Of a stretch of DNA of 64,000 bases, positions 24,501 through 38,500 are shown piece after piece (positions within the stretch are counted from its first letter, which is position 1; every line of letters starts with the position of its first letter). The DNA is taken from positions 15,668,354 through 15,732,353 of the forward strand of contig NC_045139.1 in assembly GCF_008831285.2 (NCBI RefSeq), read 5' to 3'. Position numbers and translations under genes: made by a program. Under the pieces are notes generated by a model that saw nothing but the letters and a program-made list of their open reading frames with translations, searched no databases and was not told the origin of the DNA. The stretch comes from Nymphaea colorata (taxonomy: Eukaryota > Streptophyta > Magnoliopsida > Nymphaeales > Nymphaeaceae).

Positions 24501-27500
24501 AGAATGGGAGTTGCAGTCAGCAACAGCAGCAAGTTAAAGATACTGCTGTTAATGGCAGAATGGACCTCCATTTGGAGACAAATTTATTTTCCTGCTTAGT
24601 CAAGGTAACAAACATGCCATTGCTGTCCTACCCAATCTTAAAGTTCATAAATGTTCATGGCATGTGTCAGACATCCTCTTGTTCATGACTAACTCTGAAT
24701 TTCAGATGTATGATGAGCCAAACTGTGATTTGAAGCTCAACGATGTGTATGAATTCATTGGAATTTTTACTTTCAATCCTGAACTTGTGTCTTACACAAA
24801 TGGCAATGATGACTTTGCTGATGATCTATGTGAAAGTGTTTCAACTCAATTTCCACCTAGCAAGGTTATGTCTCTCTCCCTCCCTCTCCATTATACATTT
24901 CTAACATAAACAACTGATAATTTCAAATTTTCAGGTCCCCCGAATCCACTGCATAATATCCAGGAAGTTGATGGTTCAAGACTTCATTTCTGCCCCTATT
25001 GAGAATGTACTTACTGAAACCTATCTCTTTCTCATCAGGTTGAAAATGACCTGAGTGAGGATCATGTTGTAGAATTATTTTCACCATTCCTCCTATTCAT
25101 ATTTTCCAGCGATCCCATTAGGATTATTGTTGTTTTTCATTTATTAATAAGCTTGTTCTGTTGGTTGTTATTAGCGGATTGATAAGCCTCTTTTTTGTCC
25201 AATGGATTTATTTCAGACCTCAAATGTTATAAGGAACATGCGGGACTCACTGCTTGGATATTTTACATCTATTCTTGGTGGTGATAGGCTTTCAGCAAAC
25301 TTTTTGCTAATGCATCTCATGTCTCAGGTACGACAGAAGTGCAAAAGCTTTCATAGGCAGGAATGGCCTTTAGTAATCTAACATTCTTCGACGAGTTGAA
25401 CATCCTATTACCATGACAAACAAATGAATGAAAATTTATTTTTTTACTTGGTTGTATTTTTGGTATGCTTCTTTGTCTCACTGTAGAATATCTTTTGGTT
25501 TCTTCCTTGTTTTGCGTTGATGTCTATGCATTTATTTTTGCAGATTCATGTAGCTTACTGATAATGTTCTTGAGTTTTGAGGGATTGTCTTAGTTCTTAA
25601 CTGCTTGCTAGAAACTATTTGCATCGGAAAACACTTGTTATAGATATGCTGTCAAATATTGTATTTTCCAAGATTGAACTGTCGTTTTACTGGTTTTCTT
25701 AATCTGTTTTTACTTTGCTTCTTCCTTTTGGCATTCCCTTAACCATTCGGCATGTATATACAGGTTCATGCTAGAGTAGAATCGGTTGCTGTGGGGAAGC
25801 TTTCACTTAATCTGACTGGCTTTACAAAAGAGAGTGCAGACATCTTTGGAAGTAACCTTCAAAGTGCAATCCAGAATCTACTGCCTTTTTCTCAGATCAT
25901 GCAACTCACTGTAGAATATCTCAACACTTCTTCTCTTGGTCCTAAGAAAAATTACAACATAAATAGGTCTCTCTCTCTATTTCCGTGAACCATTTGCTTT
26001 TGCACTTTCTTAATTCTACCGTCTCATCTGCTTCTTGAAGTCATCACATTTTGTTAATTTTGAATGATCTGAATTTCTTTTCTTGTTTTTCCCTTCTGCA
26101 ATTATGTTTGCCTTGGCCCCAGCGTGCTCATGAAAAAGTCTAAGTTGTTAATGATTGTTTAGATGCAGTTCGAGCTCTCTTCCTTGTATCCATCACGCCA
26201 TTGTTATACAAATCATGCCTTAACCACTAACCTACATTTAATTTCATTGTAGTAAGTGGAAACCATGTGACAGAGCAATAACTGAACCTATATAGACAGC
26301 AACAGTTTCGTGATCTGAACCATGACAACTATGCAACATTTTCAAGTAGAAAGGATTGTTCAAAGCTTTTTAATGGTCGAAACAGTCCAATCACTTAGCT
26401 CCAAGTCTATCAGGGTTTAAAATTGTGGCGGGCATGATATCAAGAGAACAAAATGATCACTTAGCTGTTAGTTGTTACTGTCTTGTCACTTGCATGTTCT
26501 CTTACAGTACAGCTTCACATATATGTTTCCTTTTCCTTGTTTGATTTAATTGTTGGCGTTTCTCAGGTTAATGACTGGATCTCTACAGCTAGCTCGAGGA
26601 ACACACTTGACTATAGATGAAACTGGACTGTTGCCTGGACCTCTTAATGCAGTGGGAGTGAACAATGCCAAGTTGCTTAAAGATCTGCTTGAGTTGCAGA
26701 AGGTAGTTTTCTATGTCTTTTCTCACATTTTGTCCTCGCAATCTTGATTCCTTTCGTGCTTACAAATGTGCGTCCATGAAAATGTGTCAAATTGATAACT
26801 AGAATGCTAGAAAGGTTTAACTAACCACTTTGATTTACAGTACTGGTATTCAAATTCTATTGCCTTCCCTTTTTTGATTTGGTAACTACTTGCCTTCTAT
26901 TATTTTGATGAGTATTTACGCTCTGAATCTCTACTTTTGCATTAATCTTCCTGTGCGTCCGACATCCAAAGTAACAGACGCTTCCATGGTTCTCCAACTT
27001 AACAATAAGGTACCCTTTTCCAACCAAGCAATAAGACAACCAAGGTATGCTGGCAACTTGGAACGAGCATCAAGCTGGTCAAGAAGTGCCATGGTGGTGC
27101 CACTCTAGTTCGCTTGGCTGAGAGCACATGAATCAAGTTTATGTCCCTATGTGACATGATTCCCTGCAACCCCTTTGTCATTTCTGCATACTCATGGCTA
27201 TGAAAATGGCAAGACGGGTGAATACAACACAGTCCACTTTGCTTTGTTTGTGCAATCCACACCATTATTTTCTTCCCGAATGGTTCGAACTTCAAACCAC
27301 TGCATGAACTAACATCTTCTCTATCATTTACATTCGGGAAATGTAAAGGTGCCCGAACTGCATGCGTATTATAAAACCAGCCTCTATCTGTCGTAGCAGT
27401 AGTCTGTTCTGAAGTTTGTTGCCCTTCTAGAATGGTGGTGAACAATGGGGATTCTGTCATGGACCTACCTTTTGAAGATTTTCTCAGAATCACATCAATT

Positions 27501-28636
27501 TTCTGAATACACTAATGTTAGCAAGCAAATTTTTTCACCGCCTTCTCTGCGCACATATACATGACATGGTACGTGAACGGTGAATCTGATGTCTCATCCA
27601 TGATCTGCAGGTAGAGTACGATTTTCAATATTATAAGCTAGAAATGGAAGCAGATGTTCAAGTCTTGGTGATCTCTACTGGAAAATCAAACATCGCACCA
27701 GCAGATTTGGTGATTCCTTTTCATCCTACGGAAGCTGCTTCTTGTTCTAATGTAACTTCAACAGAGTTACAAGCATGGAGATGGTACTTGACCACAATGA
27801 GATCGTTGCCACATGCAATTGACCCTGCAATTCAGAAGGTACACCATGTTGAAATGATGATTCTTGATCAATGTGGATTCCTATAATACTATTTTTAGAT
27901 CTTGTGCATATTTGAGTCTGGATCTTCAGTCTTTCAGAGTCAACATAGTTGGTGCTATTAACATTGAAACTGTATACAAACTTGCCTTATTTTGCGATGC
28001 ATTACCTTTGAATTCTGCCATTCGGCTATCTAATTAGAAACATAATCTGCTCTTCCAATCTCTGTGAAAAGCTCCAACAAACGTGACCACCGCATGTTTC
28101 ATCTTTCAAGGCAACCTCGGATATGCCTCCCCCCGTACATCCACCACAAAAAGCCTTATTCTCAACAAAGTTTTTTTGAATCTAAGTCGAAAGAAAAATA
28201 AATCAAGACAGGTTTCTATGCTTTCTGCACCCAAAGTTTCAGAAACATGCGGTGGCTCTCCAAGCAAGCAATGAGATACCAAACAAGTAAAATTGCACCT
28301 AAACGGTTTGCATATTTTCCTGTTGCTATTCCCAGACAATTGAAGACGATATGGTGGCTGCCAGGCAAGCAGAAAGGACGTTGGGGCCTGATGATTTCAG
28401 CAGGTTGGGCATATCGTTACTATATTTCCTTGCTATCGTTATTGTTCCTCTCTGGGAGGGTAAATCTTCTTTGTTCCTCTTTATTTTGTTCCATATTTCA
28501 CAGTACCAATTGGTATTGCAGGTGGTTGACGATGGCTCGCTTGATGTCAATAAGCTATGGGGAACGGAGTCTGACTTTGGAACAGTGGCAGATGGTAATG
28601 GAGATGGAAAGGCTAAGAAAAGAAAGGCTACAGTAG
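21594..28636 (+). CDS. ETG1: MCM complex-binding protein (ETG1/MCMBP), 14 exons
   Basis: Replisome-associated factor that binds MCM2-7 and, in Arabidopsis, is needed for efficient replication and sister-chromatid cohesion; nuclear. Exons: 21594-21761, 22851-22964, 23047-23154, 23390-23512, 23683-23727, 24497-24604, 24706-24864, 24935-25006, 25217-25327, 25764-25966, 26567-26702, 27611-27838, 28336-28403, 28522-28636. All junctions are GT-AG and keep frame. They sum to 1758 nt, or 585 aa, close to my recollection of the Arabidopsis protein (about 590 aa). Diagnostic pieces are VKFRGMVQDMFDNEFYVG in exon 2, NTWIGESS in exon 4 and YEFIGIFTFNPEL in exon 7. In the last two exons DDFSR joins to WLTMARLMSISYGE; that junction fixes the correct final frame, since reading through gives a different ending. 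The protein has no signal peptide or membrane segment. Intron 1 (1.09 kb) contains an exact 64-bp tandem duplication. The gene converges on the aminotransferase gene, with 331 bp between the stop codons. Confidence 0.95.
21968..22095. repeat. Exact 64-bp tandem duplication in ETG1 intron 1
   Basis: Two adjacent 64-bp copies (21968-22031 and 22032-22095) read identically by eye, starting tgcaaacatgagatttta. No difference between the copies implies a recent event or an assembly artefact. Confidence 0.9.
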
Positions 28637-28967
28637 ATTAAAAAACAGATATGAAGTCTGGCTTGTAAATATCATTATTGTAGCCCTCCCTGTTTCCGAA
28701 CTTTGCCTATTCATGTCATGGCGGTACCGGGTAGATGATACATCAAAAAAGTTGGTCTGATAAAATTCTATGCTTATGAAATGAAAGACATGATAAGATT
28801 CTGTGTTTATGAAATGAAAACTCTAGTTTGGTTTCAAGTCTAAACGCAAAAAAGATGAAACGATGAACGGACATACTTCCCAATGTGCTGAACCAAAGCT
28901 CTCATAAAAGAAGACGCATTGCCAAGTTTTCATAAGAAAACTATAAGAATTGCAGGCGCGAGTTGCT

Positions 28968-31900
28968 TTACACGTATGGAACAGGAATCCGGTGAGTTTC
29001 AGGCCCAAGAACCATGTCCTGCCAAAGCAGATCTGAGAGCGCCAGTGTCAGTTCCCCAACTTTTCCTAAGAAAAAATAGAAAACGCATCAAATTCTGGAA
29101 ATGAAGAAAATTTAAGTTCTTTCAACTTTATATTCTTCAAATTGAGGACGAATATGAAAAGATTCCAAATATCAATGAACATTGCCACATATAACCATGG
29201 GCATAAAGACTCAAAAGATGAACGATTGAGAAAGGAAATAAAAGGTACCATCTCCGATGGGTTGTTCATCCCACATGGTGATTGGTAAAATAGGAAGCCC
29301 ACTTCCCACAAGCATCATCTCAGCTGAACCCTTGGCTTGATCAACTGTTATGTTCTCCACACACACACTTTTCAAAAGGCCCTGATCAACTAGTGCCGCA
29401 GCCAATGTAATCAATCTCTTAGCAGTGCACCCTCCAAGGATTTTATCAAATGAAGGCAACAACAACTCCTTGCTTGGACTAATGAATGCCACATTAACAT
29501 TCGGACCTTCAGCTACGTAGCCATCATCGTCCACCCATATGGAAGTATATGCTCCTTTCTCCTCTGCCTCCAATACTGCTAGAACATTAGGAAGATAGTT
29601 TACACTCTTCATAGTTGCAAACTCAGGAGGTTTCATACGCACAGTTGATGTTGTCACTTTTACACCTTGTTCAAGTGGTACATAGTCCTCTTCAACCACA
29701 ACTGCATAGAATGCAGATGTTGGACAACCAGCAGAGGAGAGCAAGAAGTCTCCTGGGCCTGCACTTAACCAGTACCTCAGCGAACCCCTCTTGCACTGAG
29801 ACACTGCAGTTGTTTGAATAAGAATACTTTTTAAAGTTGACTTTGGAAAAGGAGGAGCAATTTTTGCCATTGATGCTGAACCCAACAACCGATCTAGATG
29901 ATCATCTAATTCATATATGTATCTGCATATACCAGAGTTTTATATTACATACATGCCCAACTGCTTATGACGAAGGAGAAAACAGACAATCTTTAAGGTG
30001 GGAGAAAAGAAAAGGTTTGATTCTTGTATCTAGGCCTAAACTTGTCTATATCATACTTCACCTGTTTTTCATTGAAAAGATAGCATGAGTTACAGCCATG
30101 ATATATTGGTCAGCTAATAGCAGATTTGATACAATATACACAACCATCCAGGAAAAGAAAAGGTTCATTTATCCACAATTTTTCAATTCAGTGCAGTCGG
30201 TAGATCAGAAAGCATCTCATTTCTGTTTGGTTAGGAAACATTTGTGCAAACATCACAGAAATCCATAAAAAGAAAGACTTCTAAGCCAGTAAAATCTGCA
30301 ATTCACACAAATATTATTCCTTCATCTGCAAACCAGGATTTCTTATTATGGAAGAAAAATCAATAAAATATAGCTGTTAACAACAAAAAAGGCTACAAAT
30401 GGCGTTACACAGCAACAAAAATAACCTGAACCATGCTGATTAACTGAATGGTCATGTCGCATCATCATATAATAGAAAATCAGATAACCAATTTCAAACT
30501 ATGGTTCACATCAAGCTTCGTCAAATGAACTCTTTACTAAGCCTAGCTAGTAGCTGCACAATTGAACAATAAATGGATGCAGCCAGAAACATAGCTGCAC
30601 ATGTCCTACCTTATTGCTACCGTAGCATAATCGAGTTGTTGGTTTCATATTGTAAAAGTATTCGGCTACATCAATGAAATCAATAGAACCAGTACTTCAT
30701 TTGACATGTTGAAGGGTAGATTCGTTTGTCGAAATTGCCAAAATATTCACATAAACAATCTTGTGCCCTGCCACGTCTCTCTCTGACAAGCTTACAGGAT
30801 CCCTCATCCCAGGGCACTTTAATTAAAAAATACAGAGGGAAACCTAAAACATTTATGCGATGAATAGAAGGTTATCAAGAGGAAAGCTTCCCCAGAAAAA
30901 GAACCAGAGGGTGCCGAAACATCACAAATGCCAAAACATCTAATAGTTTACCCAGGTGGATATCACCTACTCGAAAAGCAACACGTGTGGACATTAATAA
31001 GAGCTGATCTGTTCAACCTCAAGTGGAACGTATGGCAACTTTTTCCAGTTTCTTTATATACTGGGGCGGGGAACCGAAAAGATTATTTTCCCACTTGACT
31101 TATCCCATGAGGAACCACCTTTGAAAGGCTTTCTGTGCACTGGTGCAGACACAAGCATCGGATGACTGTCCACAAAGTAACTGCAAATCCCTCACACTCG
31201 CGTACTCTCATTGAATAGGCTGTTCCAAAGTAGAATAAGGTGGATAGGTACCATAAGCATCTGCACTAGAGCATCTAACTTATTTTCAGGATCGATCTGT
31301 TCGCAAATCTACATATCAAGGAATCAACGTTAAATAACTAGAAGGCAAAATGATTTTTGACAGTGGATTCTTTTAGGTAGTTTACTCTGTAACTTGATCT
31401 TTCCGCACTGTTCGCAACCATATATTGCTCTTTTCCTGTTCTCAAAAGCATGAAGCTATAGGCTGCAAATGTTATGTTTATGAATCTAACATAATAACTT
31501 CCCCTATCTAGAGAAGGACAAAGGATTAGCAACCGTCTCATCAGAATGTGAGAAACCACATAATGCAAAAAAGGAAAAGTCTAGTTGGATTTCATACCCG
31601 TCAAGGATCATAGCAGTGTCAAACACACCATGCCCACGATGAACCATATGATCATCCAACGGAATTACCATCATTGTTGGATCAACAGTTATTCCACCAA
31701 ACACACTGGAATACATTGCCCGATACGGTTGCTTCTCCACTGAATCCCATTTGGACTTAAGCTTTTGAAGCACCTGTATGTACAGCAGTCCAACAAGCTA
31801 AGCATCATCTCAAGAATATGCAATTGCCGCTGCTACCTACTAGGTACGACTGGTACCATCATCATTAGTGTCCAAAAATTGGGTCGTTATGGAACAACAT

Positions 31901-32537
31901 CATCCTCCAAAGCACACCAAAAGGCTCAAACTACTGTGAAAATCAAGGAAAGGACAATTTTTTTTTCTTTTTTTACCTCAGGCGCTGAGTAAACAGGGAT
32001 ACAAAGATCGCGATCCTTGCCCTTCCCATTCAGGTTCGAACTCAGGGATTTCAGTTGATCTTCAGCAAAAGACCCAAAAAGGACAAAAAAAACACAGTCA
32101 ACGTGTGCCTTGCAAATAGGAAGCCAAAGCGGCCAGTTGATTACGGCATCGAAGCAAAATCCGAGCCTAAGAATAAAAAGACAAAGGCAGAAGAGTATGA
32201 GGAGGAGGATGAGAAACGGACCACAGTCAGACGAAGAACCTCCGGCGCGAGCCTCCATTGGATGAGGAGATGAACAAACAGTCTCGATAGCACACTGGAA
32301 AAGCAGGGCGCGAGCAGATGAATGAGCAGAGGGGAGCGAACGCTTCAAAATGGGCAGATGGGCAGCGTCCGCCGGATAGGCACGTAGCAAACGGGAAACT
32401 GTGCACTGCAGAAGAGGAAATGAAGGGGGATGTCCTCTACGGCGGCTTGTCCCCTGCGTCGCCCACGCAGTGAAGACGGTAGGCGAGGTGGAAGCCAGTA
32501 CCTGCCTTGCGTTGGCAGCTGAAACGCATGCGCTCAT
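28968..32537 (-). CDS. Class IV PLP aminotransferase (DAT1/ADCL family), plastid-type
   Basis: Fold-type IV PLP enzyme related to Arabidopsis At5g57850, described both as D-amino-acid transaminase (DAT1) and as aminodeoxychorismate lyase of folate synthesis. Exons in coding order: 32537-32240, 32059-31977, 31773-31598, 29922-29249, 29065-28968; 442 aa, all in phase. Key parts are MYSSVFGGI and DDHMVHRGHGVFDTA in exon 3. Exon 4 carries the Schiff-base lysine in MKSVNYLPN (codon 29607-29609), plus AEGPNVNVAF, GGCTAKR and GSGLPILP. The C-terminus ends RIPVPYV. The first about 95 residues are rich in S, A, T and R and poor in acidic residues, as in a chloroplast transit peptide. The 180-bp intron 1 is inferred: it has good splice signals, and leaving it in adds a long hydrophobic stretch. 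The start is uncertain; an inner ATG at 32258 would give 349 aa. Which of the two activities applies cannot be told by reading. Confidence 0.88.
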
Positions 32538-32599
32538 TTTCACTCAAAAGTGTGTTTGATTCTGGTTTCTGGACCAAGAACAAGACCACCAGACGCTCA

Positions 32600-35500
32600 T
32601 AATTATAGAAACAGGTTTCACGTTTCAGAAAACACCACCAACAGGACGTCGAATTCTTGGCATTTGAAGAACGGGAAAAAACGTTCTACTTGTTGGTCCA
32701 AATGAGCCGTCGTTTTCATGTGACCTTCTTTATCAGCAAGAGTTCCCGTCGAGGAGACCATAATTTCAGAAACGGGTATGTCCTTACAATTTTTTTCTCA
32801 TAATTATCACACAAATACACGATCTTCATAAATTCACAGCTGCATGTTACTATAAGGCTCTACTTGTGGTGCTCATCAAATCGAACTGGCGAGGTCATGT
32901 GCCTTCAACATACTACCAGTTTAACTAGCTACTTAGACATAGAAATCTTGCATCAGAGTTTATCATAAAAAGAACATAAATACGATTGAATTGAGAAGTA
33001 TGAGAAATTATCTAGAACTCATTTGATGGAATTGTTTTTACTGTAAATGACTGCAGGCCCATTGTTAGAGCCAGCCAAGGGGCGTGTGAATGGGGGAGAG
33101 CTGTTGGAAGACTTCTAAGGTTTGTTAATAATAAATGTCATCTAGAAGCTAAAAAGTTAAGAATATAAACGCATCCTTGATAATTAAATAAAAGGTCAAC
33201 CAAATCTTTTTTTTTTAAGTCTTTTCTTTTGTCGGTAGTTACGTTGTAGGTCATTAGCATATTCGTTACTGACCTATCCAGTTAAGTTCAGCAAAAGTGG
33301 ACTGCTACACAACACCAAAATAATATGGATTTATAAGTTGCCTAAGGTCAAGAGCACTGAATCTAGAAAAGGAAAAACACTTGTAAAACACATACAGAGT
33401 TGTTATATATTAATCAATATGACTGCGAATGGCTTGTCAAGCATAAGTTGAGCTTGGATTTCGCTCAAACTGAGCTCAAGATCGAACATATTGAGTTAAA
33501 CTCAACCGTCCTGCCAAGGAAGAGTAGGCAACAAGGTTTCATAAATGGTCCAAGAGGAAGTCGATATAGTTCATTATACCTACTGCAGACTGCTTACAGA
33601 ATATAATATAATGACTCACAAGTTGTCTCTTTTTTTTTTTTTTTTTTTGAAATCAAACTAATAGCTACCTTCTAGCTTTTCACAAAATTATTTTGCACGT
33701 TCCAATCTATAAACTATTTTATTGATGAGATGACTTATTTTTATCGTCCTCATACTTCCCAGCTATTGCACTCATACTTTGTAGGTTATTTTTACAGTCC
33801 ACATACTTGTGCACATAAATCCAGCTATTGGAGTAACATGCTCACAATGCCACAGGAAAAGAGTGTATAAATGACATTACTAAGAAGCTAACATGCTCAA
33901 ACATTTAAATTTTTGTCGAACTACATGACATTAATCATGCACAACAAATGATACCAAATCTTATTGTCCGGGAGAGTGGGAGAATTAATCTCACAGCCAA
34001 AGTCCCCCCTTTCCTCTTCTAGTGCTGACTGATCGCTATGTGCTTCAACTTGCACCTAAAATCCACTTCCCTTACAGTACGAGAACATTGCCCCCCATAA
34101 GTGGACCTTAGATGCACCACATAACGCACCCCAAACTCACCCGTTTGAGCTATACTCCTCATGGCAACTTAATTGTATTATCATAAGGCATGTAGTTGCA
34201 GCGTATTAAAATAGTAAAATGTTTGAACCGTAATAGAAAAGGTTTCAAGTAAAGTGTCTCGGAGACAGTAGCAGAGATACTTGGGGGCTTGTGTACGCCA
34301 ACTTAGACCAACCCATCAAAAGTTTCATTAGAAAATTTCAAAATTATATGTGGTGACTTAAAAATTATACAGGGTGCCATAACTTGTGTCCCTAAAAAAA
34401 AAAAAAAAAAAAAAAGATAAAGATAAATTTCTTCTGGCTAGACCCTTAATTCCTATGAACTTGCCATCCTGCATTGGTTTGGGCAAAATGTTCACGTAAT
34501 CCTGGCTTAATACAAATGTGTTTTTAAATTTGATCAACATTCAGATAGCGAAGGAGAGAAAGGATCATGAACAAAACAAATACCCGCTAGGCGAGGAGGC
34601 CGTTTAGGGGAAAAAGTACACAAACGGTGAGGTTTTAATAGGATAACAAGGTGTCACACATGGTGTTCTATGAAAGGAGAATATAACAAGTTTTTAAAAT
34701 CGAGACATAAGCTTACCATGTTTTAGTTTGTTTTTTTTTTATAATAGATGTATTATCTGTTCGTAGAACCCTGTTCCTGTGAAAGGAATTTTTCCAACCT
34801 AAAACTAAAGACTCGTAAACAAAGTATGAAGTTGTATGCATGATACATAGGACTGCAGGATAAAAAGAGATGAGTACCTAGTAGGCTCAAGAACCTTTTT
34901 TATTTCAAAAAATCATATCTTAACCACCCTTTGATTTCAGAAACCTGTGTTTCTCAAAAAATCCAAATAAAAAAAAAAATCTTGGCTCCACCACTGCTCA
35001 AAGGTAATTGTGCCTGTGTCACAAAAAAGGGTATGTTAGCCCCCCGAACACACATGTCATGCGCCCCCACTGGGCACAGTAAGTGAAGGGGAGGGGCACA
35101 TGGCATAAGAAGGCATCCTAACATGCCCCTTATGTGATGCAGGCACATATAAATAACCTGATCAGAGTACCTTGAAACCTTTCCACAATCTTTTTCAGTA
35201 TCAAGTCTCGAGATGCAGCAAATTTTTTTGAAAATTAATTCCATTATACATGTTGAACTGTAAGTGGTGTGTTTTGAATGAAGGGAGTGTGTCTGAGAAC
35301 ATGCCTCAAACGTTCCTCTCCACCATCCGAGCACCACTTAGTTCTGATACGCTCAGTTTTAGATCAGCTGCCATCCGTGATCCTACAATGCTCTTTGAAT
35401 TCTATAATGGTAGGCGCAGGAGGCAGGCTAAATGAAGGTGGAATTCAAATTTTTGGGCAGAATTCTCAGATTTCATACGGAACACAGGAGTCTGGTATGC

Positions 35501-38500
35501 ATCATCTCCACGAATGAAGACTGAGTGAGGAAATTTTGAAAGGAAGAAGAATCTGGCAAGAATGCAACAGAATTTACAATTTGTTGCAGACAGGGCCCAA
35601 AAGTGGTGGAAATAAGAATTTTTGTGAAGGAATATGTAATAGGAAATGGAGATGTTTTTGTGCAGTTTAACAGAAGCTAACAGTATAGTCTGATCCTTCT
35701 TTTTGTTTCTGAAGGGTTGAGTAAATTCGTTTAATAGATCTTACTGTGAGGTTCAGTCTTTCAGAATTCTGATGTACATATCCATTTGTGAAATAATAAA
35801 GGCGCAGGGCCTGTCCCCCGAAACGCTTTTGCCTTCAACTGTATAAATGCCATCAACGGCTTGATTTGATAAGGCTAAGCCACTGAATCGCTTTGTCATG
35901 TAAAAATTTGTATACTTTGTCAAATTAGTGACCGTCTTGGCCATTCAAAGGGTCCTGCTAACCATGTTTATCCCAGCTATTTAATCAAAGCAACCAGCTG
36001 AAACATTGAGTTTTAAAGGGCACTTGTACATAATCTTTGTAGACTTGTATTGAATCTTAATTACCTATAAATCTAGATTCGTCTTGAAAATCAGTAGGTT
36101 CTGCGTATTAAGGGTTATAGAAATAACGTTCTTGAACCAACCTGCTTTTACACCTGGTCGAACCATAGATGCCCAAGTTCTACCCAGACGCTCATTAAAC
36201 ATAATCTGGATTCAATCTTTTGCTTTGCTAAAGGATATATGCTTAATCTCCAAAACCCAAATTCTACCACTTGTCTTGTGCTCAATCCATTAGAAAAGCA
36301 AATCGATTTTTACCTAAACACATCTACAACCAATCTCTTTTCCAGAAAATTTTACACCAATTCTTTGTATGGAAAGTATGAAGCATTTCTAAACTTTTCT
36401 TGGTGATCTGTTTAATCATTTGTATGTGTTTGAACTGAATCTGTGTGAAAATCCTAGTAGGAGACAAAATGCGAGGAACGAATGCAACATGCCTCCCGGC
36501 TTTCTCTAGACTTGTAACATTCTCCTGCAACCGGCAATATCTTCTGACTTCATTACTTGACTTTCTTCATATCCCTCTAAAATTTTGTGGTGGTTGTTAA
36601 GTACAGCAGGTTCAAACCCGTCATTTTATTATTCACAAGGTCCAAAGAAAGTACACGCCTTTCTAAGCACACCCATTTTGTTTCTACTTCTGGAGAGTTT
36701 CATTTCCCATCCACATGCCTGTCAATCAAAATTTGTGAATATGTGCAGAGAAAGGGTTAGAGGGGAGCTTTCTACTTCTTCATGTGCTTATTTCTTGTGT
36801 AAATTGAATCTGTTTGGACTTGGCTTTGGCTTAATATAGATCATAAAGGTATGACTCTTTCTTATACCGTTCTGCTTCTAAAGGAACGCCATAAATTCAT
36901 TCTCTTTGTTAAGCAGCCGCAGAAAAGCGTAAACGGCTACTTTGGCTGCTTCGAAATCGCTTACTGCGACTGCTTAATCAAAATAGGTTCATACGTGAAT
37001 AGTGAAAAAGAAGATTCTTCACTTGTAAGCGTGGCAACGTGATACACCTAGACTCAAATATTTATCTGAGTATAAAATAACTCAATGTGACAGGTTGCAG
37101 TATGATACCCGTGCACGTTTCAGACGGTCAGCCTGTTAACTGTAAGAACTCACAGTAACGTGTGAACTAGATGAAACATAAAGCCGACCCACCAATGTTT
37201 AAGAGGGAGAGCACAACAAATGAGGAATGTAGATAAAGTCTGTGTAGATAGAGAAGATACCACTATGAGAAGAGTTCGACTACTTTCTTCTAGTTTTGAT
37301 TATAAAGCTCAGAGTTTCCCTCCGACACATGCTTTCTTACTAGAGGTCTTTTTCTTCAATTTTGTGCGTGCTACAAAAACCTGCTCACTACTTCTTCTAT
37401 TAATAGGAAAGAACTGTATTCCATGGAATTCCCACATTTGCATGCTTAATTCCAATGAAAGGCACTTCTTATGTTTGGATTAGGGTGGGTCCAAACATGA
37501 TATTTGTACTTCTGCATCAGACTTTCTGGTAACAGAGGTGGCACCTATAAAATTTTAGAAAGGCTAAGGGAGTGCTTGAATATTAAGGGCGTTAAATCCA
37601 TGAATCTAATGTCCAATGGTGTTGTGCGGTTGCAACAAGAAAATGCACACCAAAATCTGTGATTTATTGAATTATTATCCAAGACTAACTTAACGTTCAT
37701 GCTTAAGGTTCCTACTTTTTCCTGTTTAAAGTCAGGAGGGTACAAAAGCAAGGAATTTTGAGATTAAACATATTCGTGGTACTCGAACACCACTCAAATG
37801 AAATCAGGACCACGTCACCTCAGAATTTGGATCTTCTACCATCAGATCAATTTTCACTTCTGCAAAAATCATGGCAGCCTGTTTGACCGCCAGTGTCCTG
37901 TCTACTGAGCCAACACTTTCTGGTTCAATGAAAGCTGGAAAAAAAATGAACTTCAATTCAAAACGGTGATAAACAGGGCAAGAGTGGGGAAATGAGAAAA
38001 AAAGTCATGCACATCATTGTCTTGTCGTCTGTTTGGGTGAAAGAAAGAGTAAAACTGTAAAAGAGAAACCAGAGAGACAGAGGGAGAGACAGCGGAAAAG
38101 GGCAAGTCTGCAACGGTCTTTTTTTTATTTGGGTGCCGTTGGTCCATTGGTTAGAAGCAGCAGACCAACCCTGGCAACGGATATGTGAAGGGCCTTTCAA
38201 CCGTTGCAGCACGAATTCATCATGTGCAGTAAAAACGCGTTCTGCCTCCTCAACAGACATAAAAGATACAATATGTCTTCCGTGAATGCTTAAATAAACC
38301 TTATTCAAGCCATGTAAAGCTTAATGTAATGTGAAATCTGGACCTTCGATATTTAAGAAATTTTCTTGGCAGGATGGATTATGCAGATTCCTATAAGATT
38401 ATTCATTCCAAGAGATACGATTCTACCGCTGGAATTCTCGGTCTCCATTTTAAACATTAAAAAAGAAAACCCTAGTCAAGTGCACAATCTAAATTAATCC

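Noticed and set aside
26999..27493. Minus-strand 164-codon frame inside ETG1 intron 11
   Set aside because: No recognisable domain, no splice or start context, and it lies wholly within a well-defined intron. Treated as chance or a degenerate repeat.
37958..38308. Minus-strand 116-codon frame with a segment (VEEAERVFTAHDEFVLQRL) faintly like a cytochrome P450 N-terminal region
   Set aside because: Only about 25 residues look suggestive, no heme-binding or other P450 motif is nearby, and the rest is low-complexity. Not enough for a gene or pseudogene call.
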